From Micromonospora aurantiaca ATCC 27029 (GTDB lineage Bacteria > Actinomycetota > Actinomycetes > Mycobacteriales > Micromonosporaceae): 64,000 bases of DNA. The notes below the pieces were generated by a model. The model was not told where the DNA came from. It saw only the letters and a list, made by a program, of their open reading frames with translations, and ran no database searches. The translations under genes were made by a program, and so were the position numbers. How positions within the stretch are numbered: the first letter of the stretch is position 1; each line of letters begins with the position of its first letter. Location of the stretch: the NCBI RefSeq assembly GCF_000145235.1, contig NC_014391.1:5030001-5094000 (forward strand), read 5' to 3'. Positions 10,420 to 17,611 of this stretch are shown here, in pieces.

Positions 10420-10432
10420 CGGGCCTCCTCGG

Positions 10433-10474
10433 TTCGCACTGCGGGGCTCCGCTGCGCTGCACTCCTCGTGCTCA
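10433..10474 (-). repeat. Intergenic repeat element, copy A
   Basis: A 42-bp element that on the minus strand begins with the ohr stop codon (TGAGC..CGAGGA) and ends in CCGCAGTGCGAA, just before the ribosome site of the next gene. A near-identical copy in the same position relative to hisB is at 13752-13794. Differences are a few single bases and one indel. Confidence 0.75.
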
Positions 10475-10897
10475 CAGGGCCTCGCGGACCGTGCGGGTCA
10501 CCTCGACGTTCCCACGGGTCGCGTTGGAGTAGGGGCAGACCTGGTGGGCCGCGTCGACGAGCTGCTCGGCAGCCGCGCGCTCGACAGCGGGCAGGTCCAC
10601 CACGAGCGTCACGGCCAGGCCGTAACCGCCGCTGCCGTTCGGGCCGATGCCCACCTCGGCCTCGACGACGGAGCCGGAGACGTCCGCCTTGGCCTGACGG
10701 GCCACCACGCGCAGCGCGGAGTGGAAGCAGGCCGCGTAGCCGGCCGCGAAGAGCTGCTCCGGGTTGGCCGCGCCGCCGGCGCCACCCATCTCCTTCGGTA
10801 CGGCGAGGTCCAGCTCGACCGTGCCGTCGGAGGTCCGGACGTGACCGTCGCGGCCGTCGCCGGTGGCGCGGGCGGAGGCGGTGTAGAGCACCTGCAT
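10472..10897 (-). CDS. ohr: Organic hydroperoxide resistance protein Ohr
   Basis: A 141-residue OsmC/Ohr-family thiol peroxidase that reduces organic hydroperoxides. It begins QVLYTASARATG, and the two redox cysteines are C57 in AACFHSAL and C121 in VCPYSNATRGN, the pattern that separates Ohr from OsmC. The ATG at 10897 has AAGGAG upstream. It starts 1 nt after the ohrR stop, so the two are co-transcribed and probably translationally coupled. Regulation is expected through the peroxide-sensing OhrR at the head of the operon. Confidence 0.93.
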   Translation of the reverse strand: MQVLYTASARATGDGRDGHVRTSDGTVELDLAVPKEMGGAGGAANPEQLFAAGYAACFHSALRVVARQAKADVSGSVVEAEVGIGPNGSGGYGLAVTLVVDLPAVERAAAEQLVDAAHQVCPYSNATRGNVEVTRTVREAL

Positions 10898-10898
10898 G

Positions 10899-11345
10899 TC
10901 ACTGCTCCTTCTGTCGGTGGATCGTCTCGGTGACCCGGGTGAGGATGCCGTGGAGGAAGACCAGCTCGGCCTCGGTGAGCCCGGTGGCGGATGCCACCTG
11001 CCGCGGCACGTCACCCATCCGCTCCCGCAGCGCCCGGCCCCGGTCGGTGAGGCCCACCTCGACCCGGCGCTCATCCGCCGCCGAGCGGGTACGCACCACC
11101 AGACCGGCCGCCTCCAGCCGCTTGAGCAGCGGGGAGAGCGTGCCGGAGTCGAGCCGGAGCGCAGCGCCGAGCTCGGAGACCGTGGGGGCGTCGTCGTCGT
11201 GCTCCCAGAGCACCAGCAGCACCAGGTACTGCGGGTAGGTCAGCCCGTGCTCGTCGAGGATGGGCCGGTAGACGTCGGTCAGGGCGCGCGACGCCGCGTA
11301 GAGCGCGAAGCACACCTGCCGGCGCAGTACCAGATCATCGGTCAC
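10899..11345 (-). CDS. ohrR: MarR-family organic peroxide sensor OhrR
   Basis: A 148-residue winged-helix repressor. The sensor cysteine is C12 in RRQVCFALYAASR, the CFALY motif that marks OhrR; LTYPQYLVLLVLWE and the recognition region SELGAALRLDSGTLSPLLKRLE follow. Peroxides oxidise the cysteine and release the DNA. I chose the GTG at 11345 because a TACGGT -10 lies 7 nt upstream, which makes the mRNA leaderless. A perfect palindrome overlaps the -35. It heads an operon with ohr and the reductase, and it sits inside the histidine locus. Confidence 0.92.
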   Translation of the reverse strand: MTDDLVLRRQVCFALYAASRALTDVYRPILDEHGLTYPQYLVLLVLWEHDDDAPTVSELGAALRLDSGTLSPLLKRLEAAGLVVRTRSAADERRVEVGLTDRGRALRERMGDVPRQVASATGLTEAELVFLHGILTRVTETIHRQKEQ

Positions 11346-11352
11346 GCCCTGA

Positions 11353-11383
11353 ACCGTAGCGTGCAATCAAGTTGTGCACAACT
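11353..11383 (-). promoter_or_regulatory. ohrR promoter with overlapping palindromic operator
   Basis: AGTTGTGCACAACT at 11370-11383 is a perfect 14-bp palindrome. On the minus strand its TTGTGC (11381-11376) is a -35, and TACGGT (11358-11353) follows after exactly 17 bp as -10. The GTG of ohrR is 7 nt further on. A dimeric repressor bound here would cover the -35, so OhrR autorepression is the natural reading. Confidence 0.75.
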
Positions 11384-11395
11384 CATCGGGGCGTG

Positions 11396-11428
11396 GAGCG
11401 GTGCGGCGCCGGTCACCCGGCACCGCTC
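11396..11428 (-). terminator. Hairpin at the end of ridA
   Basis: Nine-base arms 11396-11404 and 11420-11428 plus an inner GCCGG/CCGGC pairing start at the ridA stop codon. It probably ends the his transcript before ohrR. Confidence 0.55.
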
Positions 11429-11852
11429 AGCGCTCCGGCAGGTACGCCTCCAGCTCGACCTCGACCAGGAGATCCGGGTCGATCAGCCCGGCCACCACCA
11501 CCATCGTGGCGACCGGGCGCACCGGGCCGAACACCGCGTTGTGCGCCCGGCCCACCTCGTCGGCGTAGATCCGGTCCGTCACGTACATCCGGGTCCGCAC
11601 CACGTCCCCCGGCCCGGCGCCGACCTCGGCCAGCGCGTCCAGGCCGATCCGGATCGCCTGCGCGGTCTGCGCCGCCGCGTCGCCGGCGTGCGCGACCCGG
11701 CCGTCGACCGTGGACGTGCAGCCGGCCGTGATCGCCAGTGTGCCGGCCCGGACCACCCGCGAGTAGCCGTAGAGCGCCTCCCACGGGCCGCCCGAGCCGA
11801 GCCGGGTCACCACCCCGGCGTCCACCGGCCTCTCGGCCGGCTCGGCCGTCAC
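11427..11852 (-). CDS. RidA family (YjgF/YER057c/UK114) protein
   Basis: A 141-residue homotrimeric-type protein, the family that hydrolyses reactive enamine and imine intermediates released by PLP enzymes. Visible signatures are YSRVVRAGTLAITAGCTS, an internal TRMYVTDR and the C-terminal VEVELEAYLPE. The arginine of TRMYV is the usual carboxylate-binding residue. Its GTG overlaps the priA stop by 4 nt (GTGA), so it is the last coupled gene of the main his operon. The placement suggests detoxification linked to amino-acid metabolism, but the particular substrate is not known. Confidence 0.88.
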   Translation of the reverse strand: MTAEPAERPVDAGVVTRLGSGGPWEALYGYSRVVRAGTLAITAGCTSTVDGRVAHAGDAAAQTAQAIRIGLDALAEVGAGPGDVVRTRMYVTDRIYADEVGRAHNAVFGPVRPVATMVVVAGLIDPDLLVEVELEAYLPER

Positions 11853-12577
11853 GCGCCGGCCCGCAGCGCCGCCAGCGCCTCGGCAACGGTGAACGCGCCC
11901 GCGTAGAGCGCCTTACCGGCGATCACGCCCTCCACCCCCACGGGCTCCAGCGTGGCCAGCGCCCGCAGGTCGTCCAGCGTGGACACACCACCGGAGGCGA
12001 TCACCGGGGCGTCGGTGCGGGCGCACACCTCGCGCAGCAGGTCCAGGTTCGGCCCGCGCATGGTGCCGTCCTTGGTGATGTCGGTGACCACGTACCGCGC
12101 CGCGCCCGCGGCGTCCAGCCGGGCCAGCACCTCGTAGAGGTCACCGCCGTCGCGGGTCCAGCCGCGCGCCGACAGGGTACGGCCGCGCACGTCCAGCCCG
12201 ATCGCCACCCGGTCGCCGTACTCGCCGCAGATCCGGTCGCACCACTGCGGATCCTCCAGCGCGGCGGTGCCGATGTTGACCCGGGCCGCCCCGGTGCCGA
12301 GCGCCGCCCGCAGCGACTCGTCGTCACGGATGCCGCCGGACAGCTCCACCTTCACGTCCAGCTTGCCGACCACCTCGGCGAGCAGCGCGGCGTTGGAGCC
12401 CCGCCCGAACGCCGCATCCAGGTCGACCAGGTGGATCCACTCCGCGCCGTCGGACTGCCAGGCCAGCGCCGCGTCCAGCGGATCGCCGTACGCGGTCTCG
12501 CTACCGGCGGCGCCCTGCACGAGCCGGACGGCCTGGCCGTCGGCGACGTCCACGGCGGGCAACAGGGTGAGGCTCAA
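11849..12577 (-). CDS. priA: Phosphoribosyl isomerase A (PriA: HisA and likely TrpF activity)
   Basis: A 242-residue TIM barrel. It isomerises ProFAR to PRFAR in histidine synthesis; in actinobacteria this enzyme commonly also does the TrpF step of tryptophan synthesis. LTLLPAVDVADGQAVRLVQG holds the first catalytic aspartate and the arginine used by PriA; VVTDITKDGTMRGPN holds the second aspartate; SGGIRD and ASGGVS are the phosphate loops. The dual role is inferred from the taxon and motifs; a separate trpF elsewhere would argue against it. It lies between the small basic membrane protein and ridA. Confidence 0.93.
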   Translation of the reverse strand: MSLTLLPAVDVADGQAVRLVQGAAGSETAYGDPLDAALAWQSDGAEWIHLVDLDAAFGRGSNAALLAEVVGKLDVKVELSGGIRDDESLRAALGTGAARVNIGTAALEDPQWCDRICGEYGDRVAIGLDVRGRTLSARGWTRDGGDLYEVLARLDAAGAARYVVTDITKDGTMRGPNLDLLREVCARTDAPVIASGGVSTLDDLRALATLEPVGVEGVIAGKALYAGAFTVAEALAALRAGA

Positions 12578-12596
12578 CGCTTCTCTCCTCGGATCC

Positions 12597-12917
12597 TCAA
12601 CGACGGTCCAGCGCGATCACCACGATCGCGGGCAGGACCAGCAACAACAACACGACCAGCACCAGCCGCAGCGCGAGGTCGTCCACCAGACTCCAGATGG
12701 CGGCCACCGCCACCGCGGTGAGCACCAGGATCGTCGCCCGCTCGCGGCGGGTGTGCCGACGCAGCCGGCCGGTACGGCCGCGCCGCAGCGACGGCGTCAG
12801 CCGGCGTACCAGAGAACGACGCCGCTCCCGGCGTGCCACCCGGCGGGCGCGGACGGCGCGCGCCCGCTCCTGCTCGGCCTCGCGCTCCGCGCGGCGGCGG
12901 GCCCGCTCCTTGCTCAC
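12597..12917 (-). CDS. Small basic membrane protein in the his operon
   Basis: A 106-residue protein whose first 65 residues are extremely rich in arginine (SKERARRRAEREAEQERARA and so on), followed by two hydrophobic helices (about residues 67-100) and a short tail LDRR. I do not recognise a family. The GTG at 12917 is preferred because it opens the basic stretch; no clear ribosome site is seen. It lies between hisH and priA with short gaps and is probably co-transcribed, but nothing links it to histidine synthesis chemically. The arginine-rich arm may contact nucleic acid or lipid head groups. Confidence 0.55.
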   Translation of the reverse strand: MSKERARRRAEREAEQERARAVRARRVARRERRRSLVRRLTPSLRRGRTGRLRRHTRRERATILVLTAVAVAAIWSLVDDLALRLVLVVLLLLVLPAIVVIALDRR

Positions 12918-12948
12918 GCGGACGCCCGCGTGCCCGCCAGCGGGCCGG

Positions 12949-13569
12949 TCACAGCGTGCCGAGCCAGTTGCGCAGCAGCGCGGCACCGGCGTCGGCGGAC
13001 TTCTCCGGGTGGAACTGCGCGGCCGAGAGCGGCCCCCGCTCCACCGCCGCGACGAAGTCCGCGCCGTGGTGCGCGGTGGTCACAGTGGCCCCCGCCTCGG
13101 CCAGCGCCGCCGGGTCGGTCACCCCGTAGGAGTGGACGAAGTAGAACCGGGTGCCCTCCGGCAGTCCGGCGAACAGCGTCGAGCCGGCCGGCGGCCGCAC
13201 GGTGTTCCAGCCCATGTGCGGCAGCCGCCGCGCGGGCAGCCGGGTCACGCCGCCGGGCAGCAGCCCGAGCCCCTTGGTGACCACGCCGTGCTCCTCGCCG
13301 TGCCCGAAGAGGATCTGCATGCCGACGCAGATGCCCAGCACCGGCCGCCCGGCGGCGACCCGGTCGGCGATGACCGGCCCGGCGCCCAGCGCCTCGATCC
13401 CGGCCATGCACGCGGCGAACGCGCCCACGCCCGGCACCACCAGGCCGTCGGCCGACGCGGCGGCGTCGAGGTCGTCGGTGACAGTCACCTCGGCGCCGGC
13501 GCGCGCCACCGCGCGCTCGGCCGAGCGCAGGTTGCCCGAGCCGTAGTCGAGCACCACCACCCGTGCCAT
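12949..13569 (-). CDS. hisH: Imidazole glycerol phosphate synthase, glutaminase subunit HisH
   Basis: A 206-residue class I glutamine amidotransferase that supplies ammonia to HisF. The nucleophile is C81 in LGICVGMQILFG; the His-Glu pair is H187/E189 in AQFHPEKS. It starts MARVVVLDYGSGNLRS as in the family. The ATG overlaps the stop of the upstream small membrane protein (TGATG), indicating coupling. Its partner hisF is over 3 kb downstream. Confidence 0.95.
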   Translation of the reverse strand: MARVVVLDYGSGNLRSAERAVARAGAEVTVTDDLDAAASADGLVVPGVGAFAACMAGIEALGAGPVIADRVAAGRPVLGICVGMQILFGHGEEHGVVTKGLGLLPGGVTRLPARRLPHMGWNTVRPPAGSTLFAGLPEGTRFYFVHSYGVTDPAALAEAGATVTTAHHGADFVAAVERGPLSAAQFHPEKSADAGAALLRNWLGTL

Positions 13570-13736
13570 CAGCTCTCCCCCGGCAGCAGCCAGAGCACCC
13601 CGGCGACGGTGGCCAGCACGGCCAGCAGGCCGGTGATCACCACGGCGGCGCGGGGGGCGCCCTGCTTGAGCAGCGACCACGTCCCGCCGACCAGCAGGCC
13701 GGCCAGGATCAACAGAAGCGTGGGCAGCACCTTCAT
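13569..13736 (-). CDS. Small two-helix membrane protein between hisB and hisH
   Basis: A 55-residue protein, MKVLPTLLLILAGLLVGG then a KQGAPRA turn and a second helix ending WLLPGES. The ATG follows GGAAGGTGG by 5-6 nt and its TGA overlaps the hisH ATG, so it is a real translated part of the operon. No function can be assigned; small membrane proteins here occur in related his operons to my recollection, but I cannot check that. Confidence 0.7.
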   Translation of the reverse strand: MKVLPTLLLILAGLLVGGTWSLLKQGAPRAAVVITGLLAVLATVAGVLWLLPGES

Positions 13737-13751
13737 CAGAGCCACCTTCCA

Positions 13752-13794
13752 TTCGCGACTGCGGGACTCCGCTGCGCTGCGTTCCTCGCGCTCA
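13752..13794 (-). repeat. Intergenic repeat element, copy B
   Basis: A 43-bp near-copy of the element at 10433-10474. On the minus strand it starts immediately after the hisB stop (TGATGAGCGCGAGGA) and ends just before the GGAAGG ribosome site of the small membrane protein. Confidence 0.75.
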
Positions 13795-14406
13795 TCAGAG
13801 AGCGCCCTTCGTCGACGGCACCACACCCGCGTTACGCGGATCGATCGCGGTGGCCTCGCGCAGCGCGCGGGAGACGGCCTTGAACTGCGCCTCGACCACG
13901 TGGTGCGCGTCCGGGTGGCCGCCGGGACGAGCCGCGCGCAGCACGTCCACGTGCAGCGTGATCCGGGCCGACTGGCCGAACGACTCCCAGATGTGCCGGG
14001 TCATGCTCGTCGGGTAGACCGGCCCGATGTACGGGGCCAGCGCCGGCTCGTCGTGCACCACGTACGGGCGGCCGGACAGGTCCACCGCGGCCCGGACCAG
14101 CACCTCGTCCATCGGGACGGTGGCCGAGCCGTACCGCCGGATGCCGGCCTTGTCACCCAGCGCCCGGTCGAACGCCGCGCCCAGCGCGAGCGCCGTGTCC
14201 TCCATCGTGTGGTGCGCGTCGATCTCCAGGTCGCCGACGGTGTGCACGGTCAGGTCGAAGCCGCCGTGCCGGGCGATCTGGTTGAGCATGTGGTCGTAGA
14301 AGCCGACGCCGGTCTCGATGTCGGCCTTGCCGGTGCCGTCGAGGTCGATCTCGACGAGCACCTTCGTCTCGTTTGTGACCCGCTCGATCCGGGCGATCCG
14401 GCTCAT
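13795..14406 (-). CDS. hisB: Imidazoleglycerol-phosphate dehydratase HisB
   Basis: A 203-residue, monofunctional dehydratase (no phosphatase domain, as usual in actinobacteria) that makes imidazole-acetol phosphate. The paired metal-binding motifs are FYDHMLNQIARHGGFDL with DAHHTMED, and later ESFGQSARITLHVDV with DAHHVVEAQFKA. The ATG at 14406 overlaps the hisC stop (ATGA). The repeat element follows its stop. Confidence 0.96.
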   Translation of the reverse strand: MSRIARIERVTNETKVLVEIDLDGTGKADIETGVGFYDHMLNQIARHGGFDLTVHTVGDLEIDAHHTMEDTALALGAAFDRALGDKAGIRRYGSATVPMDEVLVRAAVDLSGRPYVVHDEPALAPYIGPVYPTSMTRHIWESFGQSARITLHVDVLRAARPGGHPDAHHVVEAQFKAVSRALREATAIDPRNAGVVPSTKGAL

Positions 14407-15476
14407 GAAACTGTCTCCATCGCGGTGAGGAAGGCGTCGGTCTCGGTCGGGGTTCCGGCGGTGACGCGCAGCCAGCCGGGCAGGCCGACGTCGCGCACCA
14501 GCACGCCGGCATCGAGCAGGGTACGCCAGGCCACCGCCTGGTCCCCCTCGACGGCGAACAGCACGAAGTTGGCGTCGCTGTCGGCCACCCGGTGGCCCCG
14601 GGCGCGCAGCTCGGCGACGATCCGGTCCCGCTGCTCCTTGATCGCGGCCACGGTGCCGAGCAGAGCATCCCGGTGCGCCAGCGCCGCGCGGGCGGCGGCC
14701 TGGGTGAGTGCGGACAGGTGGTACGGCAGCCGGACCAGCTGCACCGCGTCCACCACCGCCGGGTCGGCCGCCAGGTAGCCGAGCCGGCCGCCGGCGAACC
14801 CGAACGCCTTGCTCATGGTGCGGGTCACCACCAGCCGCGGGTGCCCGGGCAGCACGGCGAGCGCGCTCACCGTGCCGGGACGGGCGAACTCGGCGTACGC
14901 CTCGTCCACGATCACCATGCCCGGTGCCTCGTCCAGCACGGCGGCGACCACCGCCGGGTCGAGCGCGGTGCCGGTCGGATTGTTCGGCGAGCAGAGGAAC
15001 ACCACGTCCGGCCGGTGCTCGCGGACCTGGGCCACCGCCTCGCCGGCGGTGAGCCCGAAGTCCTCGCCGCGCCGGGCGGGCACCCACCGGGTGCCGGTGC
15101 CGAGCGTCAGCAGCGGGTGCATCGAGTACGCCGGGGTGAACCCGAGCGCGGTGCGCCCCGGACCGCCGAACGCCTGGAGCAGCTGCTGCTGGATCTCGTT
15201 GGAGCCGTTCGCCGCCCACACGTGGTCGGCGGTGAGCCCGTGGCCGAGGTAGGCGGCCAGGTCGGCGCGCAGCGCCACCGCGTCCCGGTCCGGGTAGCGG
15301 TTGAGGTCGCGCAGCTCGGCGGCGACCGCCTTGCCGATCGCCTCCACCACCGGCTCGGGCACCGGGTAGGAGTTCTCGTTGGTGTTCAGCCGCACCGGCA
15401 CGTCGAGCTGCGGTGCCCCGTACGGCGTCCGTCCGCGCAGGTCGTCGCGGATCGGCAGGTCGTCGAGCGTGGTCAC
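14403..15476 (-). CDS. hisC: Histidinol-phosphate aminotransferase HisC
   Basis: A 357-residue fold-type I PLP aminotransferase converting imidazole-acetol phosphate to histidinol phosphate. RLNTNENSYPVP near the N-terminus, CSPNNPTG, DEAYAEF and the PLP lysine in TRTMSKAFGFAGGRLGY are all present. The GTG at 15476 overlaps the hisD stop by 4 nt (GTGA), and its own stop overlaps the hisB ATG. Substrate specificity is taken from the operon. Confidence 0.94.
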   Translation of the reverse strand: MTTLDDLPIRDDLRGRTPYGAPQLDVPVRLNTNENSYPVPEPVVEAIGKAVAAELRDLNRYPDRDAVALRADLAAYLGHGLTADHVWAANGSNEIQQQLLQAFGGPGRTALGFTPAYSMHPLLTLGTGTRWVPARRGEDFGLTAGEAVAQVREHRPDVVFLCSPNNPTGTALDPAVVAAVLDEAPGMVIVDEAYAEFARPGTVSALAVLPGHPRLVVTRTMSKAFGFAGGRLGYLAADPAVVDAVQLVRLPYHLSALTQAAARAALAHRDALLGTVAAIKEQRDRIVAELRARGHRVADSDANFVLFAVEGDQAVAWRTLLDAGVLVRDVGLPGWLRVTAGTPTETDAFLTAMETVS

Positions 15477-16798
15477 GACGCCCCGCCCCCGGGGAACCGG
15501 ACGCTGACCGCCTGGCCGTGCGCGGGCAGGTCCTCCACGGTCGCCAGCGTGACCACGTGCGGCGCCACGTCGCGCAGCGCGTCCTGGGTGTATTCGACCA
15601 GGTGCACGCCGCGCAGGAACGACTGCACGGACAGCCCGGAGGAGTGCCGGGCGCAGCCGCCGGTGGGCAGCACGTGGTTGGAGCCCGCGCAGTAGTCGCC
15701 GAGCGACACCGGCGACCAGGCGCCGACGAACACCGCCCCGGCGTTGCGGACCCGCAGCGCCCACTCGCGGGCGTTCTCGGTCTGGATCTCCAGGTGCTCG
15801 GCCGCGTACGCGTCGACCACCCGCAGCCCTGCCTCCAGGTCGTCGACCAGGACCACGCCGCTCTGCTCGCCGCGCAGCGCGGTGCCGATCCGCTCGGCGT
15901 GCTTGGCCGCCGGCGCCTGCCGGGCCAGCTCCGCGTCGACCGCGTCGGCCAGCGCCGTGGACGGGGTGACCAGCACGCTCGCGGCCAGCGGGTCGTGCTC
16001 GGCCTGGCTGATCAGGTCGGCCGCGACGTGCGCCGGGTCGGCGGTGTCGTCGGCCAGGATCGCGATCTCGGTCGGGCCGGCCTCGGCGTCGATGCCGACC
16101 ACGCCGCGCAGCAGCCGCTTCGCGGCGGTGACCCAGATGTTGCCCGGACCGGTGATCATGTCGACCGGCTCGCAGCGCTCGTCCCCGGCCGGGTCGACGC
16201 CCGCGCCGTACGCGAGCATGGCGACCGCCTGGGCGCCGCCGACCGCGTACACCTCGTCCACGCCGAGCAGCGCGCACGCCGCGAGGACCCGCCGGTCGGG
16301 CAGCCCGTCGTTGTCCTTCTGCGGCGGGCTCACCACCACCAGGGAGCGCACCCCGGCCGCCTGGGCCGGGACCACGTTCATCACCACCGTCGACGGGTAC
16401 ATGGCCAGGCCGCCGGGCACGTAGAGACCGACCCGGTCGACCGGCACCCACCGCTCGGTCACAGTGCCGCCGGGCACCACAGTCGTGGTGTGGTCGGTGC
16501 GGCGCTGGTCGGCGTGGACCTTGCGGGCCCGGGTGATCGACTCCAGCAGCGCGGCGCGTACCTGCGGGTCCAGCTCGTCCTCGGCGGCGCGGATCGTCTC
16601 GACCGGCACCCGCAGCCGCTCCGGCGAGACGCCGTCGAACCGTTCGCTCGCCTCCCGGATCGCCGGGTACCCATGGTCCCGGACCGCCTCCACGAGCGGG
16701 CGGATCCGCTCGACCGCCACGGAGACGTCGAGCTGGGCACGGGGCAGCAGGCGGCGCGGGTCACGGGCCCCGCCGCGCAGGTCGATCCGATTCAGCAC
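15473..16798 (-). CDS. hisD: Histidinol dehydrogenase HisD
   Basis: A 441-residue NAD-dependent, zinc-binding enzyme for the last two oxidations of histidine synthesis. Family blocks include VERWVPVDRVGLYVPGG, NVVPAQAAGV, DMITGPGNIWV, the segment EAGPTEIAILAD and the SNHVLPTGGCAR histidine region. It is the first gene of the his operon. The GTG at 16798 has TAGACT 7 nt upstream, predicting a leaderless mRNA, and it diverges from the LON-domain gene. Confidence 0.96.
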   Translation of the reverse strand: MLNRIDLRGGARDPRRLLPRAQLDVSVAVERIRPLVEAVRDHGYPAIREASERFDGVSPERLRVPVETIRAAEDELDPQVRAALLESITRARKVHADQRRTDHTTTVVPGGTVTERWVPVDRVGLYVPGGLAMYPSTVVMNVVPAQAAGVRSLVVVSPPQKDNDGLPDRRVLAACALLGVDEVYAVGGAQAVAMLAYGAGVDPAGDERCEPVDMITGPGNIWVTAAKRLLRGVVGIDAEAGPTEIAILADDTADPAHVAADLISQAEHDPLAASVLVTPSTALADAVDAELARQAPAAKHAERIGTALRGEQSGVVLVDDLEAGLRVVDAYAAEHLEIQTENAREWALRVRNAGAVFVGAWSPVSLGDYCAGSNHVLPTGGCARHSSGLSVQSFLRGVHLVEYTQDALRDVAPHVVTLATVEDLPAHGQAVSVRFPGGGAS

Positions 16799-16805
16799 GC
16801 CTGCG

Positions 16806-16811
16806 AGTCTA
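16806..16811 (-). promoter_or_regulatory. his operon -10 element (leaderless)
   Basis: TAGACT on the minus strand is 7 nt before the hisD GTG at 16798. No good -35 is visible. No leader peptide or attenuator is seen before hisD. Confidence 0.55.
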
Positions 16812-16893
16812 GGCCGCCGCCGGTGTCACCGGCCGGGGCCGCCCGCACGCCGGGACGGTGAGCCGGGACACGCGCGGGCGGGCGGGTTGGCGA

Positions 16894-16899
16894 TACGCT
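16894..16899 (+). promoter_or_regulatory. -10 element for the LON-domain gene (leaderless)
   Basis: TACGCT lies 7 nt before the GTG at 16907, mirroring the divergent hisD promoter. Confidence 0.5.
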
Positions 16900-16906
16900 C
16901 GATCAC

Positions 16907-17611
16907 GTGAGCGCACGGCTGCCGGTGTTCCCGCTCGGGACCGTCCTCTTCCCCGGGCTGGTCCTTCCGCTGCACATCTTCGAGGAGCGCTACAAGGCGC
17001 TGGTGCGCCACCTCGTGGGCCTGCCCGAGGGCGCGCCGCGCGAGTTCGGCGTGGTGGCGATCCAGGCCGGCTGGGAGGTCGCGCCGGCCGGGCCGCCGGG
17101 GCGTTCCGGGCCGCCCGGCGGCGACGTCACGCTGCACGAGGTGGGCTGCACCGCCGAGCTGCGGCAGGTCACCGAGCTGGCCGACGGCGGCTTCGACATC
17201 GTCACCGTCGGGCGGCGGCGGTTCCGGGTCGCCGAGGTGGACGCCTCCGCCGAGCCGTACCTGACCGCCGAGGTGGAGTGGCTGCCGGAGCCGGACGGCC
17301 CGGACGAGGTCTCCGACCTGCTGGCGGCCCGGGTGATCTCGGTGTTCCGGCAATACCTCGGCCTGATCCGGCCGGACCAGCAGGAGATCACCGAGCAGCT
17401 GCCGGAGGATCCGACGGTCCTGTCGCACCTGGTCGCCGCGACCGCCGCGCTGACCGTCGCCGACCGGCAGCGGCTGCTCGCCGTCGACGACACCGCCGGG
17501 CGGCTGCGCGCCGAGCTGCGCCTGCTCAACCGGGAGACGGCGTTGCTGCGGCAGGTGCGCGCGGTGCCGGTGCCGCTCAGCGAGCTGGCTGGTCCCCCGG
17601 CGCCGAACTGA
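16907..17611 (+). CDS. LON peptidase substrate-binding domain protein
   Basis: A 234-residue protein with the N-terminal LON domain only: RLPVFPLGTVLFPGLVLPLHIFEERYKALV opens it, and VGCTAELRQVTELADGGFDIVTVGRRRFRV is the central strand block. There is no ATPase or protease domain. Such stand-alone LAN-domain proteins are widespread in actinobacteria; their role is unclear. The 3' end overlaps the convergent membrane-protein gene by 35 nt. Confidence 0.88.
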   Translation: MSARLPVFPLGTVLFPGLVLPLHIFEERYKALVRHLVGLPEGAPREFGVVAIQAGWEVAPAGPPGRSGPPGGDVTLHEVGCTAELRQVTELADGGFDIVTVGRRRFRVAEVDASAEPYLTAEVEWLPEPDGPDEVSDLLAARVISVFRQYLGLIRPDQQEITEQLPEDPTVLSHLVAATAALTVADRQRLLAVDDTAGRLRAELRLLNRETALLRQVRAVPVPLSELAGPPAPN

